In this document: positions 1-8,093 of the stretch, one piece after another | Numbering within the stretch: the first letter of the stretch is position 1 | Layout of the letters: every line of letters starts with the position of its first letter | Assembly (NCBI RefSeq): GCF_003315795.1 | Contig: NZ_QMEY01000003.1 | Location: 1-64,000 of the forward strand | DNA from: Spongiactinospora rosea | GTDB lineage: Bacteria > Actinomycetota > Actinomycetes > Streptosporangiales > Streptosporangiaceae | Reading direction: 5' to 3' | DNA length: 64,000 nt | Position numbers and translations under genes: made by a program | Notes under the pieces: generated by a model | Database searches by the model: none | Told to the model about the DNA's origin: nothing | What the model saw: the letters and a program-made list of their open reading frames with translations, nothing else

Positions 1-510
1 ACCGGCCGGCACCGGCAAGTCCCACAGCCTGATCGCGCTGGGGGTCGCCGCCGTCCAGGCCGGACACAAGGTCCGCTACTTCACCGCCGCCGACCTGGTC
101 GAAACCCTCTATCGGGGCTTGGCGGACAACTCGGTCGGCCGGGTGATCGAGAACCTGCTGCGCGCCGATCTGGTCATCATCGACGAAGTGGGGTTGGCCC
201 CGCTGGATGACACCGGCGCCCAGTTGCTGTTCCGGTTCGTCGCCGCCGCTTATGAGCGGCGCGCGTTGGGAATCGGCTCGCACTGGCCCTTTGACCAGTG
301 GGGACGCTTCCTGCCCGAGCACACCACCGCGGTCAGTCTGCTGGACCGGCTGCTGCACCACGGCATCGTGGTGGTCACCGAAGGTGAGTCCTTCCGGATG
401 AAACAGGCACGAACCAGGACACCAGCACGCTTGATCAAGAAGTAGTCAACTACGAAGAGGTGGGGACTTCTACATGGCCACCAGCGGCGACACGCACTTG
501 GCCGTTGACA
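1..510 (+). mobile_element. Right part of an IS21-family insertion sequence (left part outside window)
   Basis: The istB-type gene runs in from the left edge. After its stop, two related segments follow (about 459-482 and 484-510), the second ending in TTGGCCGTTGACA at 498-510. IS21-family ends carry short multiple repeats and finish with a CA dinucleotide, so I place the right terminus near 510. The left end and istA lie outside the window, so the boundary is an inference. Confidence 0.55.
2..445 (+). CDS. istB: IstB-like ATP-binding protein of an IS21 element (5' partial)
   Basis: The product is the ATPase helper that assists the IstA transposase in target selection. The reading frame enters at base 2 already inside the Walker A loop (PAGTGKSH). 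A Walker B-like stretch, LVIIDEVGLAPLD, follows about 55 residues later. The C-terminal part has the usual IstB features: a sensor-like segment (IGSHWPFDQWGRFLP), then LLDRLLHHGIVV and a short basic tail. About 100 N-terminal residues are missing because of the window edge, not because of a visible mutation. No istA is visible. The end is a TAG at 443-445, close to the presumed IS terminus. Confidence 0.85.
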   Translation, partial: PAGTGKSHSLIALGVAAVQAGHKVRYFTAADLVETLYRGLADNSVGRVIENLLRADLVIIDEVGLAPLDDTGAQLLFRFVAAAYERRALGIGSHWPFDQWGRFLPEHTTAVSLLDRLLHHGIVVVTEGESFRMKQARTRTPARLIKK

Positions 511-723
511 GAATGGAGGCGGGAGCTGACAGCGCACGCCCCAAGCCGCCCCTCCTTGTCGCTGAGTTTTGGCAGCAGTCCGCGCGGGGCCGGGAACTGG
601 ACGGACGGCGGCCGGTTGCTCCCGGCGCTGTCGGTTCTCGCCAACGTTCCGCCGAGTCGAAGATCGCCGAGTGCTGCCAGAACTCGCGAACATCCGCTGC
701 TACTCCGCACTGACATAGCCACC
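511..723. other. Non-coding stretch between IS end and repeat array
   Basis: I see no gene here. Open frames on both strands lack a plausible ribosome binding site and protein-like composition. The stretch separates the presumed IS terminus from the first degenerate repeat array. Confidence 0.5.
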
Positions 724-1200
724 CATCGCTCGCGCGGGGTCCTGCCGTGCCTGCCTTGCATACAGGGGTGGCCGTGCCCGCCCTGTGTACGGCGTCCTGA
801 TCGTGCCCACGTTGGCGCGCGCGATTTCCCCGTCCGCGCTGTCCTCGGCATTTGAGCGTCCCCATCGCTGGCGCGGGGTCCTGCCGTGCCTGCCTTGCCT
901 CCAGGTCCGGAGGTGCCCGCCCCATGTATGAGCTCTGGCCGTGCCCGTCTTGTGTACGGCATCTTGATCGTGCCCACCTTGGCGCGCGAGATCTCCCTGC
1001 CGCGCTGTCCTCAAGATCTGAGTGCGCCCATCGCTCGCGCGGGGGCTGACCGTGTCGTCTACGCGCGTGAAGACGGGCTTGCCTGCCCTGCGTATGGAAT
1101 CTGACCTGTGCTTCACCTGGCATGCAAGATCTTCCCGCCCAGACCGCGCACAACGCCTGAGTCTGACCCGCGGCCATGCAAGGTCTGGCCCGTGCCCGCC
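724..1200. repeat. Degenerate direct repeats, units of about 139-167 bp
   Basis: The anchor CATCGCTsGCGCGGGG recurs at 724, 863 and 1029. A second anchor, TGTGTACGGC followed by TGATCGTGCCCAC and TTGGCGCGCG, recurs at 784 and 951. The second copy is longer than the first by an insertion of about 28 bp, and the third is heavily diverged after the first 20 bp. Smaller GTGCCCGCC-type modules are scattered inside. Antisense frames through the array stay open only because of base composition. Function is unknown. Confidence 0.6.
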
Positions 1201-1365
1201 CGCGCAAGAGATCTGATCGTGTCCATCCCTGCTCACAACGTCTGACCTGGGCTGTCCCGTGCGCGAGGTCTGATTCGCCCTCGCCGGACACGGACCGGCC
1301 TCTGCCGCGAACCTACGTGCGGGCGGCGTGTGCTTCCCGCCCATGCCTTCCTTCCGCGCCAGCGA

Positions 1366-1402
1366 TTGACAAACTTGGTTTTTACATAAAGACTCTCTTT
1401 AT
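1366..1402 (+). promoter_or_regulatory. -35 element plus perfect 7-3-7 operator dyad
   Basis: TTGACA (1366-1371) is followed by an AT-rich tract containing the perfect inverted repeat ATAAAGA-CTC-TCTTTAT (1386-1402). It lies 24 bases ahead of the SRPBCC gene and would overlap the -10 region or transcription start. A short dyad of this shape is typical of dimeric winged-helix repressors such as ArsR, which often control AHSA1/SRPBCC genes. No such regulator is adjacent here. Confidence 0.55.
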
Positions 1403-1426
1403 CAATCGAGACGAGGAAGGACGGCC

Positions 1427-2284
1427 ATGACCGAGCCGCTGACGATGACCGCCCGGGTGGAAGCGCCGATCGCGGAGGTGCGCCGGGCGCTGACCGACCC
1501 CGCCGCCCTGCGGGTGTGGCTCGCTGAGCACGCGGAGGTCGATCTGCCGCACCGTTACGCGTTCTGGGGTCGGCACACGCCGGAGGGCGACGCGCCGCAC
1601 CAGAGTCTGTCCTACGCCGACGAGCGGGGGCTGCGGTTCACGTGGCTGCTCGACGGCGAGGAGACCACCGTAGAGATCGACCTGGTCCCGGAGAGCGAGA
1701 AGGTCACCCTGATCACGCTCTCTCAGACCCACTTCGACTACCAGGACGTGATCACCGGTAAGAGCATCCGTGGCGTGCTCCAGACCTTCTGGGCATTGGC
1801 CATCGCCAATCTGGTCGATCACCTGGAGGGGCGCGAGCCCACTCCGAAGCCCGACTTCACCTCCACTACGCCGGAGCTGCGGGCGAGTGTGGAGATCGAC
1901 TCCCCGATGGAGGAGGTGTTCGACTCGCTGATCGATTCGGAGAAGGCGTCCGCGTGGTTCGGCATGCCGATCGGCATCGAGCCGCGCGTGGGCGGCCGCT
2001 TCGCGATGGGCGGACTGGACGTCGATCCCCAGCCGGCCAAGATCCTTGACCTGGTGCCCGGCGAGCGACTGTCCGTCGACTGGGGGACTGGGACGGGGGT
2101 CGGTACCTGGGAGCTGGCGGGATCCGGCGGGAAGACCAGCCTCACCATCGTGCAGAGTGGCTTCGACACGGCCCGCCCTCCCTACCCGGCCTGGACCGGC
2201 ATCCTCAGCGGCATGGCCGAGCTGCGCCGCTTCCACGAGCTTTCCGACTGGCGCCCCATCTGGGTCCAAGAGGAGGCCGCCTGA
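1427..2284 (+). CDS. Tandem SRPBCC (AHSA1-like) domain protein
   Basis: The 285-residue protein contains two START/SRPBCC-type domains. The first covers about residues 5-135 (VEAPIAEVRRALTDPAALRVWL...). The second covers about 145-280 (ASVEIDSPMEEVFDSLIDSEKASAWFG...GGRFAMGG). These helix-grip folds bind small hydrophobic ligands. The ligand cannot be told from sequence. There is no signal peptide, so it should be cytoplasmic. The start is ATG at 1427, behind a good AGGAAGGA ribosome site at 1413-1420. The gene stands alone between two repeat arrays, and the upstream dyad suggests repression by an unlinked ArsR-like factor. Confidence 0.85.
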   Translation: MTEPLTMTARVEAPIAEVRRALTDPAALRVWLAEHAEVDLPHRYAFWGRHTPEGDAPHQSLSYADERGLRFTWLLDGEETTVEIDLVPESEKVTLITLSQTHFDYQDVITGKSIRGVLQTFWALAIANLVDHLEGREPTPKPDFTSTTPELRASVEIDSPMEEVFDSLIDSEKASAWFGMPIGIEPRVGGRFAMGGLDVDPQPAKILDLVPGERLSVDWGTGTGVGTWELAGSGGKTSLTIVQSGFDTARPPYPAWTGILSGMAELRRFHELSDWRPIWVQEEAA

Positions 2285-3060
2285 TCACTTACTCCTCTCG
2301 CGTCGACCGAGGCGGTGGGTCATCTGCGAGGGTGTGCCGGGCGGCTAATGGAGGCTCCGGACGGGGGCTGCCCGGTTGCCCGGTGCTCTCCCGGATACGT
2401 GCTCTGCGCCCCGTCCATCTGCTGGATGGCGTCCCACCTAGTGGTGTAAAAGTCCAGTGATCACGGTCATACCTCGTGGACCGGCAAGAACGGCCGTGGT
2501 CCGCCGGATCATGACCGCCCGGCCGCACCACCAAGGGCGCCGCAACGGCGAGACGCACTACAGCGGTGCCCGGCGCCCGCCAACGGCGGTGCGCCGGAAC
2601 CCGGTGCCAGGCGGCATTTCCACCACTCGTAGGGACGCCATCATCTGCTGCTTCAGGGTGCCCGTCTGGGGCCGAGGGAGGCTGCCTGAGCACTTGCTCA
2701 TCTGCCGTCGCGGGGGGTGGTGGGTCATCTGCGAGGGTGTGCGGGCGGTCGATGGAGGTTCCGGGGGGAGGCTGCCCGGTTGTTCGGTCATCTCCCGGAT
2801 ACGTGCTCTGTGACCCGTCCATAAGCTGCTTTTTGTGGCACGTCTGGGGCTGTGGGAGGTCGCCTGAGCACCTGCTTCTCTGCTGTCGGCCCGGGTGGGG
2901 GCATCTGCGAGGGCGCGCGGGGTTCCGGAGGGAGGCTGCCTGGTTCCCCGGTCCTCTCCGGCATATGCACTCTGCGCCCCGTCCATCAATTGCTTCAGGA
3001 CCGCCCGTTTGGGGCCGAAGGAGGTTGCTTGATCGCTTGAGGCTTTTCCTGCGTGCTGAT
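2281..3060. repeat. Second degenerate direct-repeat array
   Basis: The anchor CATCTGCGAGGG recurs at 2321, 2726 and 2902. Each is followed by a TGGAGGyTCCGG or GGTTCCGGAGGGAGGCTGCC module, CCGG-ATACGTGCTCTG, CCCGTCCAT and, in the later copies, a CTGAGCACyTGCT junction (2687 and 2867). Copies 2 and 3 are about 176 bp apart. Copy 1 is about 405 bp from copy 2, consistent with about 200 bp of unrelated sequence (about 2440-2640) inside it. The array is different in sequence from the one at 724-1200. No gene is supported within it. Confidence 0.6.
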
Positions 3061-3089
3061 CATCCGGCTCGCTGGGGCGCTGGCCTGTC

Positions 3090-3120
<31 letters not shown>

Positions 3121-3314
3121 GCGGCCGATCTGTGCTCAGGAGAGATTGCCGGATCGCGTAGTTCCGATGGCCGCCTCCGGGGCGGTAGTGGGTCACCGGG
3201 GTGCGGATGGCTTCGACGTGGGCGGACCTGGCGTCCCATAGCGCCCGATAGCCCGCCCGCACCTGCTCCTGGCCGTTGTACCTCGCGGGTGGGCCTGAGG
3301 AGGCGAAGGGGGAC

Positions 3315-3407
3315 TCAGGTACGGCGTCCTCGGGTGTAGAGGTCGGGGGAGGCGTGCCGCATGGCGTCGTGGTAGCGGGCGATGAGATCGGAGATATGCG
3401 TGGTCAT
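3315..3407 (-). pseudogene. Short ORF, possible 5' remnant of a gene divergent from tetR
   Basis: The frame starts MTTHISDLIARYHDAM and stops after 30 residues. The opening resembles the first helix of SnoaL/NTF2-like proteins, but it is too short to assign. It diverges from the TetR gene, and the dyad at 3432-3478 lies between the two starts, the classic arrangement for a TetR target. What would be its continuation runs into the G tract and repeat array, so the original target gene may have been replaced. This is inference. Confidence 0.3.
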
Positions 3408-3431
3408 ATGCCTTTTCAAGGGTTTGCTTCA

Positions 3432-3478
3432 ACAGGCGTTGCATCCCATCTTGTGATGGATGAACGGTCAACGCCTGT
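3432..3478. promoter_or_regulatory. Extended inverted repeat in front of tetR (operator candidate)
   Basis: The arms ACAGGCGTTG (3432-3441) and CAACGCCTGT (3469-3478) are perfect reverse complements. Inside lies a second, shorter dyad, CATC-TTGT-GATG. The structure ends 3 bases before the first candidate start of the TetR gene, so binding there would block its expression and that of any divergent gene. An autoregulatory TetR operator is the simplest reading. The 27-base spacing is long for one dimer. Confidence 0.5.
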
Positions 3479-3481
3479 AGA

Positions 3482-4081
3482 GTGAGCGGCGTGAGCACGA
3501 CCCGAGCCGAGCGGCGGCGCCGTACCGAGGAGCGCATCCTGGATGCGGCACGTGCGCTGTTCGCCGAACGCGGCTTCGAGCGCACCACGATCCGCGCGGT
3601 CGCCACTGCGGCAAGTGTCGATCCGGCGCTGGTCATGCAGTACTTCGGGAGCAAAAGGGAACTGTTCGGCCAGGCCGCGCTGGCCCTTCCGGCGCGGTCC
3701 GGCGGCGATGAGGCGGGCGGCCCGGCCCGGGGTGACGAGGGCGTGATCGAGGGGGTGCTCGACACGCTCGGCGTCAGGTTGGGCGGGCTACCGGCGGTCT
3801 CGCTCGCGATGATGCGCTCGATGCTCACCCACCCGGAGGCGGCCGAGTCGGCCCGCGCGATGCTACGCGCGCAGATCGACCAGATCAGCGCCGCGCTCCC
3901 CGGTCAGGGCGGTGGTGGGGACTCCCGGCTGCGTGCTGCCCTGCTGACCTCGATCATGGTGGGTGTCACCGTGGGCCATCAGCTTCTCGGCATTGACGAC
4001 CTGCGTGACACACCGGCCGAGGAGATCGCTCGCGTACTGCGTCCGGCCCTCAGCGCGCTGATCGAGTCACCACGCTCCTGA
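3482..4081 (+). CDS. TetR/AcrR-family transcriptional regulator
   Basis: The 199-residue protein has a standard TetR N-terminal helix-turn-helix at about residues 14-60 (RILDAARALFAERGFERTTIRAVATAASVDPALVMQYF in pieces), ending in the typical YFGSKRELF motif. The C-terminal ligand domain contains TSIMVGVTVGHQLLGIDD, seen in the TetR_C_17 type. Two GTG starts, 3482 and 3491, are possible; neither has a clear ribosome site, so a leaderless or weakly translated message is likely. The operator-like inverted repeat just upstream suggests autoregulation. The regulated target is not obvious, because the divergent reading frame is only 30 codons long. Confidence 0.88.
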   Translation: MSGVSTTRAERRRRTEERILDAARALFAERGFERTTIRAVATAASVDPALVMQYFGSKRELFGQAALALPARSGGDEAGGPARGDEGVIEGVLDTLGVRLGGLPAVSLAMMRSMLTHPEAAESARAMLRAQIDQISAALPGQGGGGDSRLRAALLTSIMVGVTVGHQLLGIDDLRDTPAEEIARVLRPALSALIESPRS

Positions 4082-4225
4082 TCAAAACGCTGCTGAGGGC
4101 CCTCGGTGGCGGCGATGGGTCAGCTGGAATCTGCGCGCTCGGTGTGATCGCCGGGTTCTTCGGCGGCGGCTCGGGATTTGTGCGCTGCGATGTGTGGGGC
4201 TGCTGCCCTGCTCTTGGGGGCCAGG

Positions 4226-4579
4226 TCAGCCGAGGAGGAGGGTGGTGAGGGCGGCGACGGCCTGGCCGAGGGTGGTGATGGCGGTGACCCGGCGGGACAT
4301 TCGTTCCAGGGTGTCGGACAGTACGTCGGCGTCGGGGTCGGCCTCGGCGAGTTCGTCTTCGATGCGGTCGGCCTCGCGGAGTACCGGCCGGGCCTGGTCG
4401 CCGAGTTCGTCGCGGTGCCGTTCGACCAGGTCACGGATTTCGGCCAGCAGTCGTTCCGCGGCAGCGGGCGGGGCGGCCGGGCCGCCGATGTGCTGTACGG
4501 CTCGCGCCCCCGTACCGACCGCCATCGGCCCCTGGACGTTACCGCCGCTGATCTGGATGCCCTTGTTGACCTCGCTCAA
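4226..4579 (-). CDS. Small protein with N-terminal RHIM/PP-like motif and helical body
   Basis: The 117-residue protein begins with a glycine-rich segment, GIQISGGNVQGPMAVG (residues 7-22), followed by a charged helical region (about 40-95: LLAEIRDLVERHRDELGD, LREADRIEDELAEADPDAD) and a hydrophobic end (LGQAVAALTTLLLG). The IQI-S-GGN core resembles the RHIM amyloid core pattern (I/V)Q(I/V/L)GxxN. The segment matches 10 of 21 positions of a segment near the C terminus of the upstream-encoded membrane protein. Its ATG overlaps that gene's stop by 4 bases (4576-4579), so the two are translationally coupled. No enzymatic domain is visible. The amyloid-motif reading is inference. Confidence 0.75.
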   Translation of the reverse strand: MSEVNKGIQISGGNVQGPMAVGTGARAVQHIGGPAAPPAAAERLLAEIRDLVERHRDELGDQARPVLREADRIEDELAEADPDADVLSDTLERMSRRVTAITTLGQAVAALTTLLLG

Positions 4580-6678
4580 TTGACGCTCCCCGGCTGCCCC
4601 TGCTGCGGTTGATGTTGCTGCTGCCTGGCCTGGGCGTGTGCTCCCGCCGCGACCGGGCCTGTCACCGTGCCGCCGGTGATGATGGCGCCGTTGTTGATCA
4701 CGGTCGCCGCCTGCTGCCGGTAGGCGGTGGTGTCGATGTCGCGGACCTCCAGATAGTCGAGCACCGCCTCGGTCAGCCGCTGCTCGATCAGTTTGGTGTA
4801 CTTGTCCGCGTCGAGCACATGGGTGAACCGGTCCACGTCGATCGCCGCGCCCAACTCGCGCACGCTCTCCCGCGCCCCGAACGGATAGACCAGGTAGCGG
4901 GCGGGATTGCGCTGCCGGATGCCGCGGCGGATGTTCTGGACGGCCGTGCGTACCAGCCGCCCCGGCGCGAACACCACGTCGGCCACCAGGTCGTTCCGCC
5001 CGGACAGCGCCGCCCGCCAGACCACGATCGGCTTGGGCAGGGCCGGTAGCTTGTCGATCTCGTGGAACTGCGCCGCGACCGGCGGCAGCACCGTCACCAC
5101 GAGCTGGGTGTAGAGCATGCGGCCCTCCACCGCGAGGTGGATGAACGCCGAGACGACGATCCCTCGGTCCTCCGCCGGGGCGAGCAGCAGCCCGTCGGTG
5201 TTCCTGATCTCCTGGCCGTCCACGTTGACGGTGACCCGCTGGTAGTGGCGTACGCCGCCTTGCGGATGCCGGCTCACCGCGTCGATGGTGTCCTTGCGGG
5301 CCGCGTAGTGCGGCATCCCGGAGGCGGGGTCGATCAGCGGGTGGCTGTTGTGGGGGCCGTGCCAGGTGCGGGCGCGGGCGTCCGGCCAGTCGCGGCGGGT
5401 GAACGTGCCGCGTACGGCGAGGTGGTCGGTGATGTGCAGGCCCGCGATCACCTGCGCGGGGTCGCGTACGGCGTCGCGCATCTGGAGCAGCCGGGAGCGT
5501 ACGAAGTCGTGCAGATCGACGACGTCGATCTCGACCTGCCGCTCTCTGACCGGATCGTCGCGGCCCGGGGAACGGCCGGGCGGCCGGCGGAGGCGGTCAA
5601 GTTCGACGGCGATCGACCAGGACCGGTGGATGTCTCCGGCGCCGACGAACGGATTTTCCGCACCGTACAGGGTGATGTTGCCCCACTGGGCCCGCGCGAT
5701 GTAATCCAGCCGCTCGCGGTGGGCCGCGGTCCCGTCGTCGGAGAGCACGTCGTGGAAGCCGGGCTTGAGGCGTTCGGACAGGGTCAGGTACCACATCACG
5801 CGGTAGCCGATCGCGAGGGCGAAGGGCAGCGCGGCGATGAGGAGCGGGCCGAGCAGACCGGCGCGCGAGAGTGCCCCGGTCACCGGGTCGAACTCCTGGC
5901 CGAGGCCGCCCATGATGATCAGATAGCCCAGCGCGGCGAGCAACAGGCCGGTCCACGCCAGCAGTGCGGCCTTGGACGTGATCGGCCCGCGGCGTACGGC
6001 GGGCACCGACAACAGCACGAGCGGCAGCAAGGGCAGGATGAACAGCACGGCGGGCCAGACCAGCAGGGACACGATGAGGAGCACCGTGATGAAGGCGTCG
6101 CGCAGCACGGTGAGGCGTTCGGCGCGCAGGCAATGGGCCAGCACCGGGATCAGGTCGACGCCGCCGAAGGAGGGCGCGACGGCGCGGTACCGGTCGTCGA
6201 GCAGTTCGCGTAGCACCCGGTCGCGGAACCGGCCGCTCAGGTAGGCCCCGGCGCACAGGTAGCGGGTGGCGTTCTGGAGAGGGGCAAGTGGCGCGGCCTG
6301 TTGCGGCTGTGGCGCGGGCTCGGCCGGTCCTGCGGCTTGGGGAATCGGCGGCCCGGGGGGCAGGCCTTGCGTTTGTGCGGCCCCTGCGTATGTCTCAGCG
6401 GGCCCCGGTGGCGCGGAGGGCGCTCCCTGGGCGGGCGGGAGCCCGGAGTACGGGCCGGATGGGGGCGCCTGTGCGGGAGGCGCTGACGGCTCGGGGGGCG
6501 GCTCCTGTGCCGTCGTAGGCGTCGGTGGCGGCGTCGTGAAGGGTGGCGCCCCGTGCGCGGGTGCGTCCCCGGGCGGCGGTGCCCCCGGCGCGCCCGATGC
6601 CCCCGAGGGGGTTGCTGATTCCGGAGGTGGCGCGTGCGGGTCGGGAGGTGGGCCGTCCGCACTGTGGATGTCGTCCAT
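4576..6678 (-). CDS. Large membrane protein with Pro-rich N terminus and C-terminal PP-like motif
   Basis: The protein has 700 residues. Residues 1-135 are very rich in Pro, Ala and Gly (low complexity). Four or five hydrophobic segments follow at about 190-310 (ITVLLIVSLLVWPAVLFILPLLPLVLL, LLAWTGLLLAALGYLII, GPLLIAALPFALAIGY in pieces). A long soluble region without recognisable enzyme motifs covers about 320-655. Near the end, GAIITGGTVTGPVAAGAHAQA (664-684, 21 residues) mirrors the N-terminal motif of the 117-residue partner; a Gln-rich tail follows. The start ATG at 6678 has GGAG six bases upstream. The layout (membrane anchor, cytoplasmic sensor-like region, terminal motif) suggests signalling to the partner. 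I do not recognise a named family. Confidence 0.82.
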   Translation of the reverse strand: MDDIHSADGPPPDPHAPPPESATPSGASGAPGAPPPGDAPAHGAPPFTTPPPTPTTAQEPPPEPSAPPAQAPPSGPYSGLPPAQGAPSAPPGPAETYAGAAQTQGLPPGPPIPQAAGPAEPAPQPQQAAPLAPLQNATRYLCAGAYLSGRFRDRVLRELLDDRYRAVAPSFGGVDLIPVLAHCLRAERLTVLRDAFITVLLIVSLLVWPAVLFILPLLPLVLLSVPAVRRGPITSKAALLAWTGLLLAALGYLIIMGGLGQEFDPVTGALSRAGLLGPLLIAALPFALAIGYRVMWYLTLSERLKPGFHDVLSDDGTAAHRERLDYIARAQWGNITLYGAENPFVGAGDIHRSWSIAVELDRLRRPPGRSPGRDDPVRERQVEIDVVDLHDFVRSRLLQMRDAVRDPAQVIAGLHITDHLAVRGTFTRRDWPDARARTWHGPHNSHPLIDPASGMPHYAARKDTIDAVSRHPQGGVRHYQRVTVNVDGQEIRNTDGLLLAPAEDRGIVVSAFIHLAVEGRMLYTQLVVTVLPPVAAQFHEIDKLPALPKPIVVWRAALSGRNDLVADVVFAPGRLVRTAVQNIRRGIRQRNPARYLVYPFGARESVRELGAAIDVDRFTHVLDADKYTKLIEQRLTEAVLDYLEVRDIDTTAYRQQAATVINNGAIITGGTVTGPVAAGAHAQARQQQHQPQQGQPGSVN

Positions 6679-6741
6679 CGGCGCTCCGTAAGGGGGTCTT
6701 CACAGCATATCCCGGGACAAGGAACACCGAGAGTAGCGATC

Positions 6742-6759
6742 CGGTAACCCCGCTTACCG
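6742..6759. promoter_or_regulatory. Inverted repeat between divergent genes
   Basis: CGGTAA (6742-6747) and TTACCG (6754-6759) form a perfect 6-6-6 dyad between the membrane-protein gene (start 6678, minus strand) and hemW (start 6830, plus strand). It could be an operator or a small hairpin. No strong sigma-70 elements were seen on either side. Confidence 0.3.
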
Positions 6760-6829
6760 CATCTCCGGACGCTGGAGCCCCAGACTCTTGATGGCCGGTG
6801 CATGCTCCCGGCGGCGGCAGACTGAAGGG

Positions 6830-8062
6830 GTGCCTGCCATCCTTCCCGACGGTGAAGCCGTCCCGGCGTCGGGCGAGCTGCCCGCGAGCGCGTTCGACGG
6901 CTTCGGCGCGCGGCCGTTCGGTTTCTATGTGCATGTGCCGTTCTGCGTGACCCGCTGCGGCTACTGCGACTTCAACACCTACACCAGCAGCGAGCTCGGC
7001 CCGGGAGCCTCCCCCCGCGACTACGCCGACACCGCCATCGAGGAGGTACGCCTGGCCCGGCGGGTGCTGGAGCGGGACACCGGGGCGGTGCCGCGCGTCG
7101 AGACCGTGTTCGTCGGCGGCGGGACGCCCACCCTGCTGCCCCCGGCCGACCTGGTGCGCGTCCTGCGGGCGATCGACGAGGAGTTCGGGCTGGCCCCCGG
7201 GGCCGAGGTCACCACCGAGGCCAATCCCGAGTCGGTGGACGCCGCCGCGCTGGCCGTACTGCGCGAGGGCGGGTTCACCCGGATGAGCTTCGGCATGCAG
7301 AGCGCCAGCGAGCACGTCCTGCGGGTGCTGGACCGGCGGCACACCCCGGGCCGCGCCGCCGAGGCCGTACGGCAGGCCAAGGCGGCCGGCTTCGAGCACG
7401 TCAACCTGGACCTCATCTACGGCACGCCGGGCGAGTCCGACGCCGACTGGCGCGCCTCGCTCACCGCCGCGCTCGCCGCGGGCCCCGACCACGTGTCGGC
7501 CTACTCGCTCATCGTCGAGGACGGCACCCGGCTGGCCGCCAGGATCGGCCGCGGCGAGCTGTCGATGCCCGACGACGACGTGGCCGCCGACCGCTACCTG
7601 ATCGCCGACGAACTGCTCACCGCGGCCGGTTTCTCCTGGTACGAGGTGTCCAACTGGGCCACCTCCGAGGCCGCCCGCTGCCGGCACAACCTGCTGTACT
7701 GGACCGGCGGCGACTGGTGGGGCGTCGGCCCGGGCGCGCACAGCCACGTCGGCGGCACCCGCTGGTGGAACGTCAAGCACCCCGCCGCCTACTCCGCCCG
7801 CCTGGCGCAGGGCGTCTCGCCCGCGCACGCACGGGAGGTGCTGGACACCTCGGACCAGGCCGTGGAGCGCCTGATGCTCCAGCTCAGGCTCTCCTCGGGG
7901 CACCCGCTGTCGGAGGTGGCCCCGGCCGCCCGCCCGGTGGTGGACCGGGCCAGGGCCGAGGGGCTGCTGGACGAGGACGCGCTGGCGAAGGGCGACCGGA
8001 TCGTCCTGACCCTGCCCGGACGGCTGCTCGCCGACGCCCTGATCCGCGACCTGATCGTGTGA
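6830..8062 (+). CDS. hemW: Radical SAM haem chaperone HemW
   Basis: HemW inserts haem into client proteins such as respiratory enzymes; it is related to, but not the same as, oxygen-independent coproporphyrinogen oxidase. From the chosen GTG start the protein has 410 residues. The radical SAM cluster motif CVTRCGYC lies at residues 39-46, after the typical FGFYVHVPFC. The GGGTPTLL SAM-binding segment and the HemN C-terminal domain follow. The start was chosen because homologues begin MPxxLPDGEPVP; the TTG at 6788 would add an atypical 14-residue basic extension. The gene converges on the DUF3097 gene. Confidence 0.9.
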   Translation: MPAILPDGEAVPASGELPASAFDGFGARPFGFYVHVPFCVTRCGYCDFNTYTSSELGPGASPRDYADTAIEEVRLARRVLERDTGAVPRVETVFVGGGTPTLLPPADLVRVLRAIDEEFGLAPGAEVTTEANPESVDAAALAVLREGGFTRMSFGMQSASEHVLRVLDRRHTPGRAAEAVRQAKAAGFEHVNLDLIYGTPGESDADWRASLTAALAAGPDHVSAYSLIVEDGTRLAARIGRGELSMPDDDVAADRYLIADELLTAAGFSWYEVSNWATSEAARCRHNLLYWTGGDWWGVGPGAHSHVGGTRWWNVKHPAAYSARLAQGVSPAHAREVLDTSDQAVERLMLQLRLSSGHPLSEVAPAARPVVDRARAEGLLDEDALAKGDRIVLTLPGRLLADALIRDLIV

Positions 8063-8093
8063 GCCGCCCGGCCGCGCCCGAGAGGGACTCGGA

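Noticed and set aside
470..1291. Long minus-strand frame through the first repeat array
   Set aside because: It is Arg/Gly/Ala-rich, follows the repeat units rather than a protein pattern, and has no ribosome site. Open by base composition.
1382..2269. 295-residue frame antisense to the SRPBCC gene
   Set aside because: Codon third-position pattern and domain content support the plus-strand gene; the antisense product has no recognisable features.
724..3060. CRISPR array
   Set aside because: Units are 139-405 bp apart, degenerate and of uneven spacing; there are no short identical repeats with unique spacers and no cas genes.
5062..6213. 383-residue frame antisense to the large membrane protein gene
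   Set aside because: Low-complexity composition, no start signal. A shadow of the GC-rich coding strand.
6395..7903. 502-residue frame antisense to hemW
   Set aside because: hemW has clear radical SAM motifs; the antisense frame has none.
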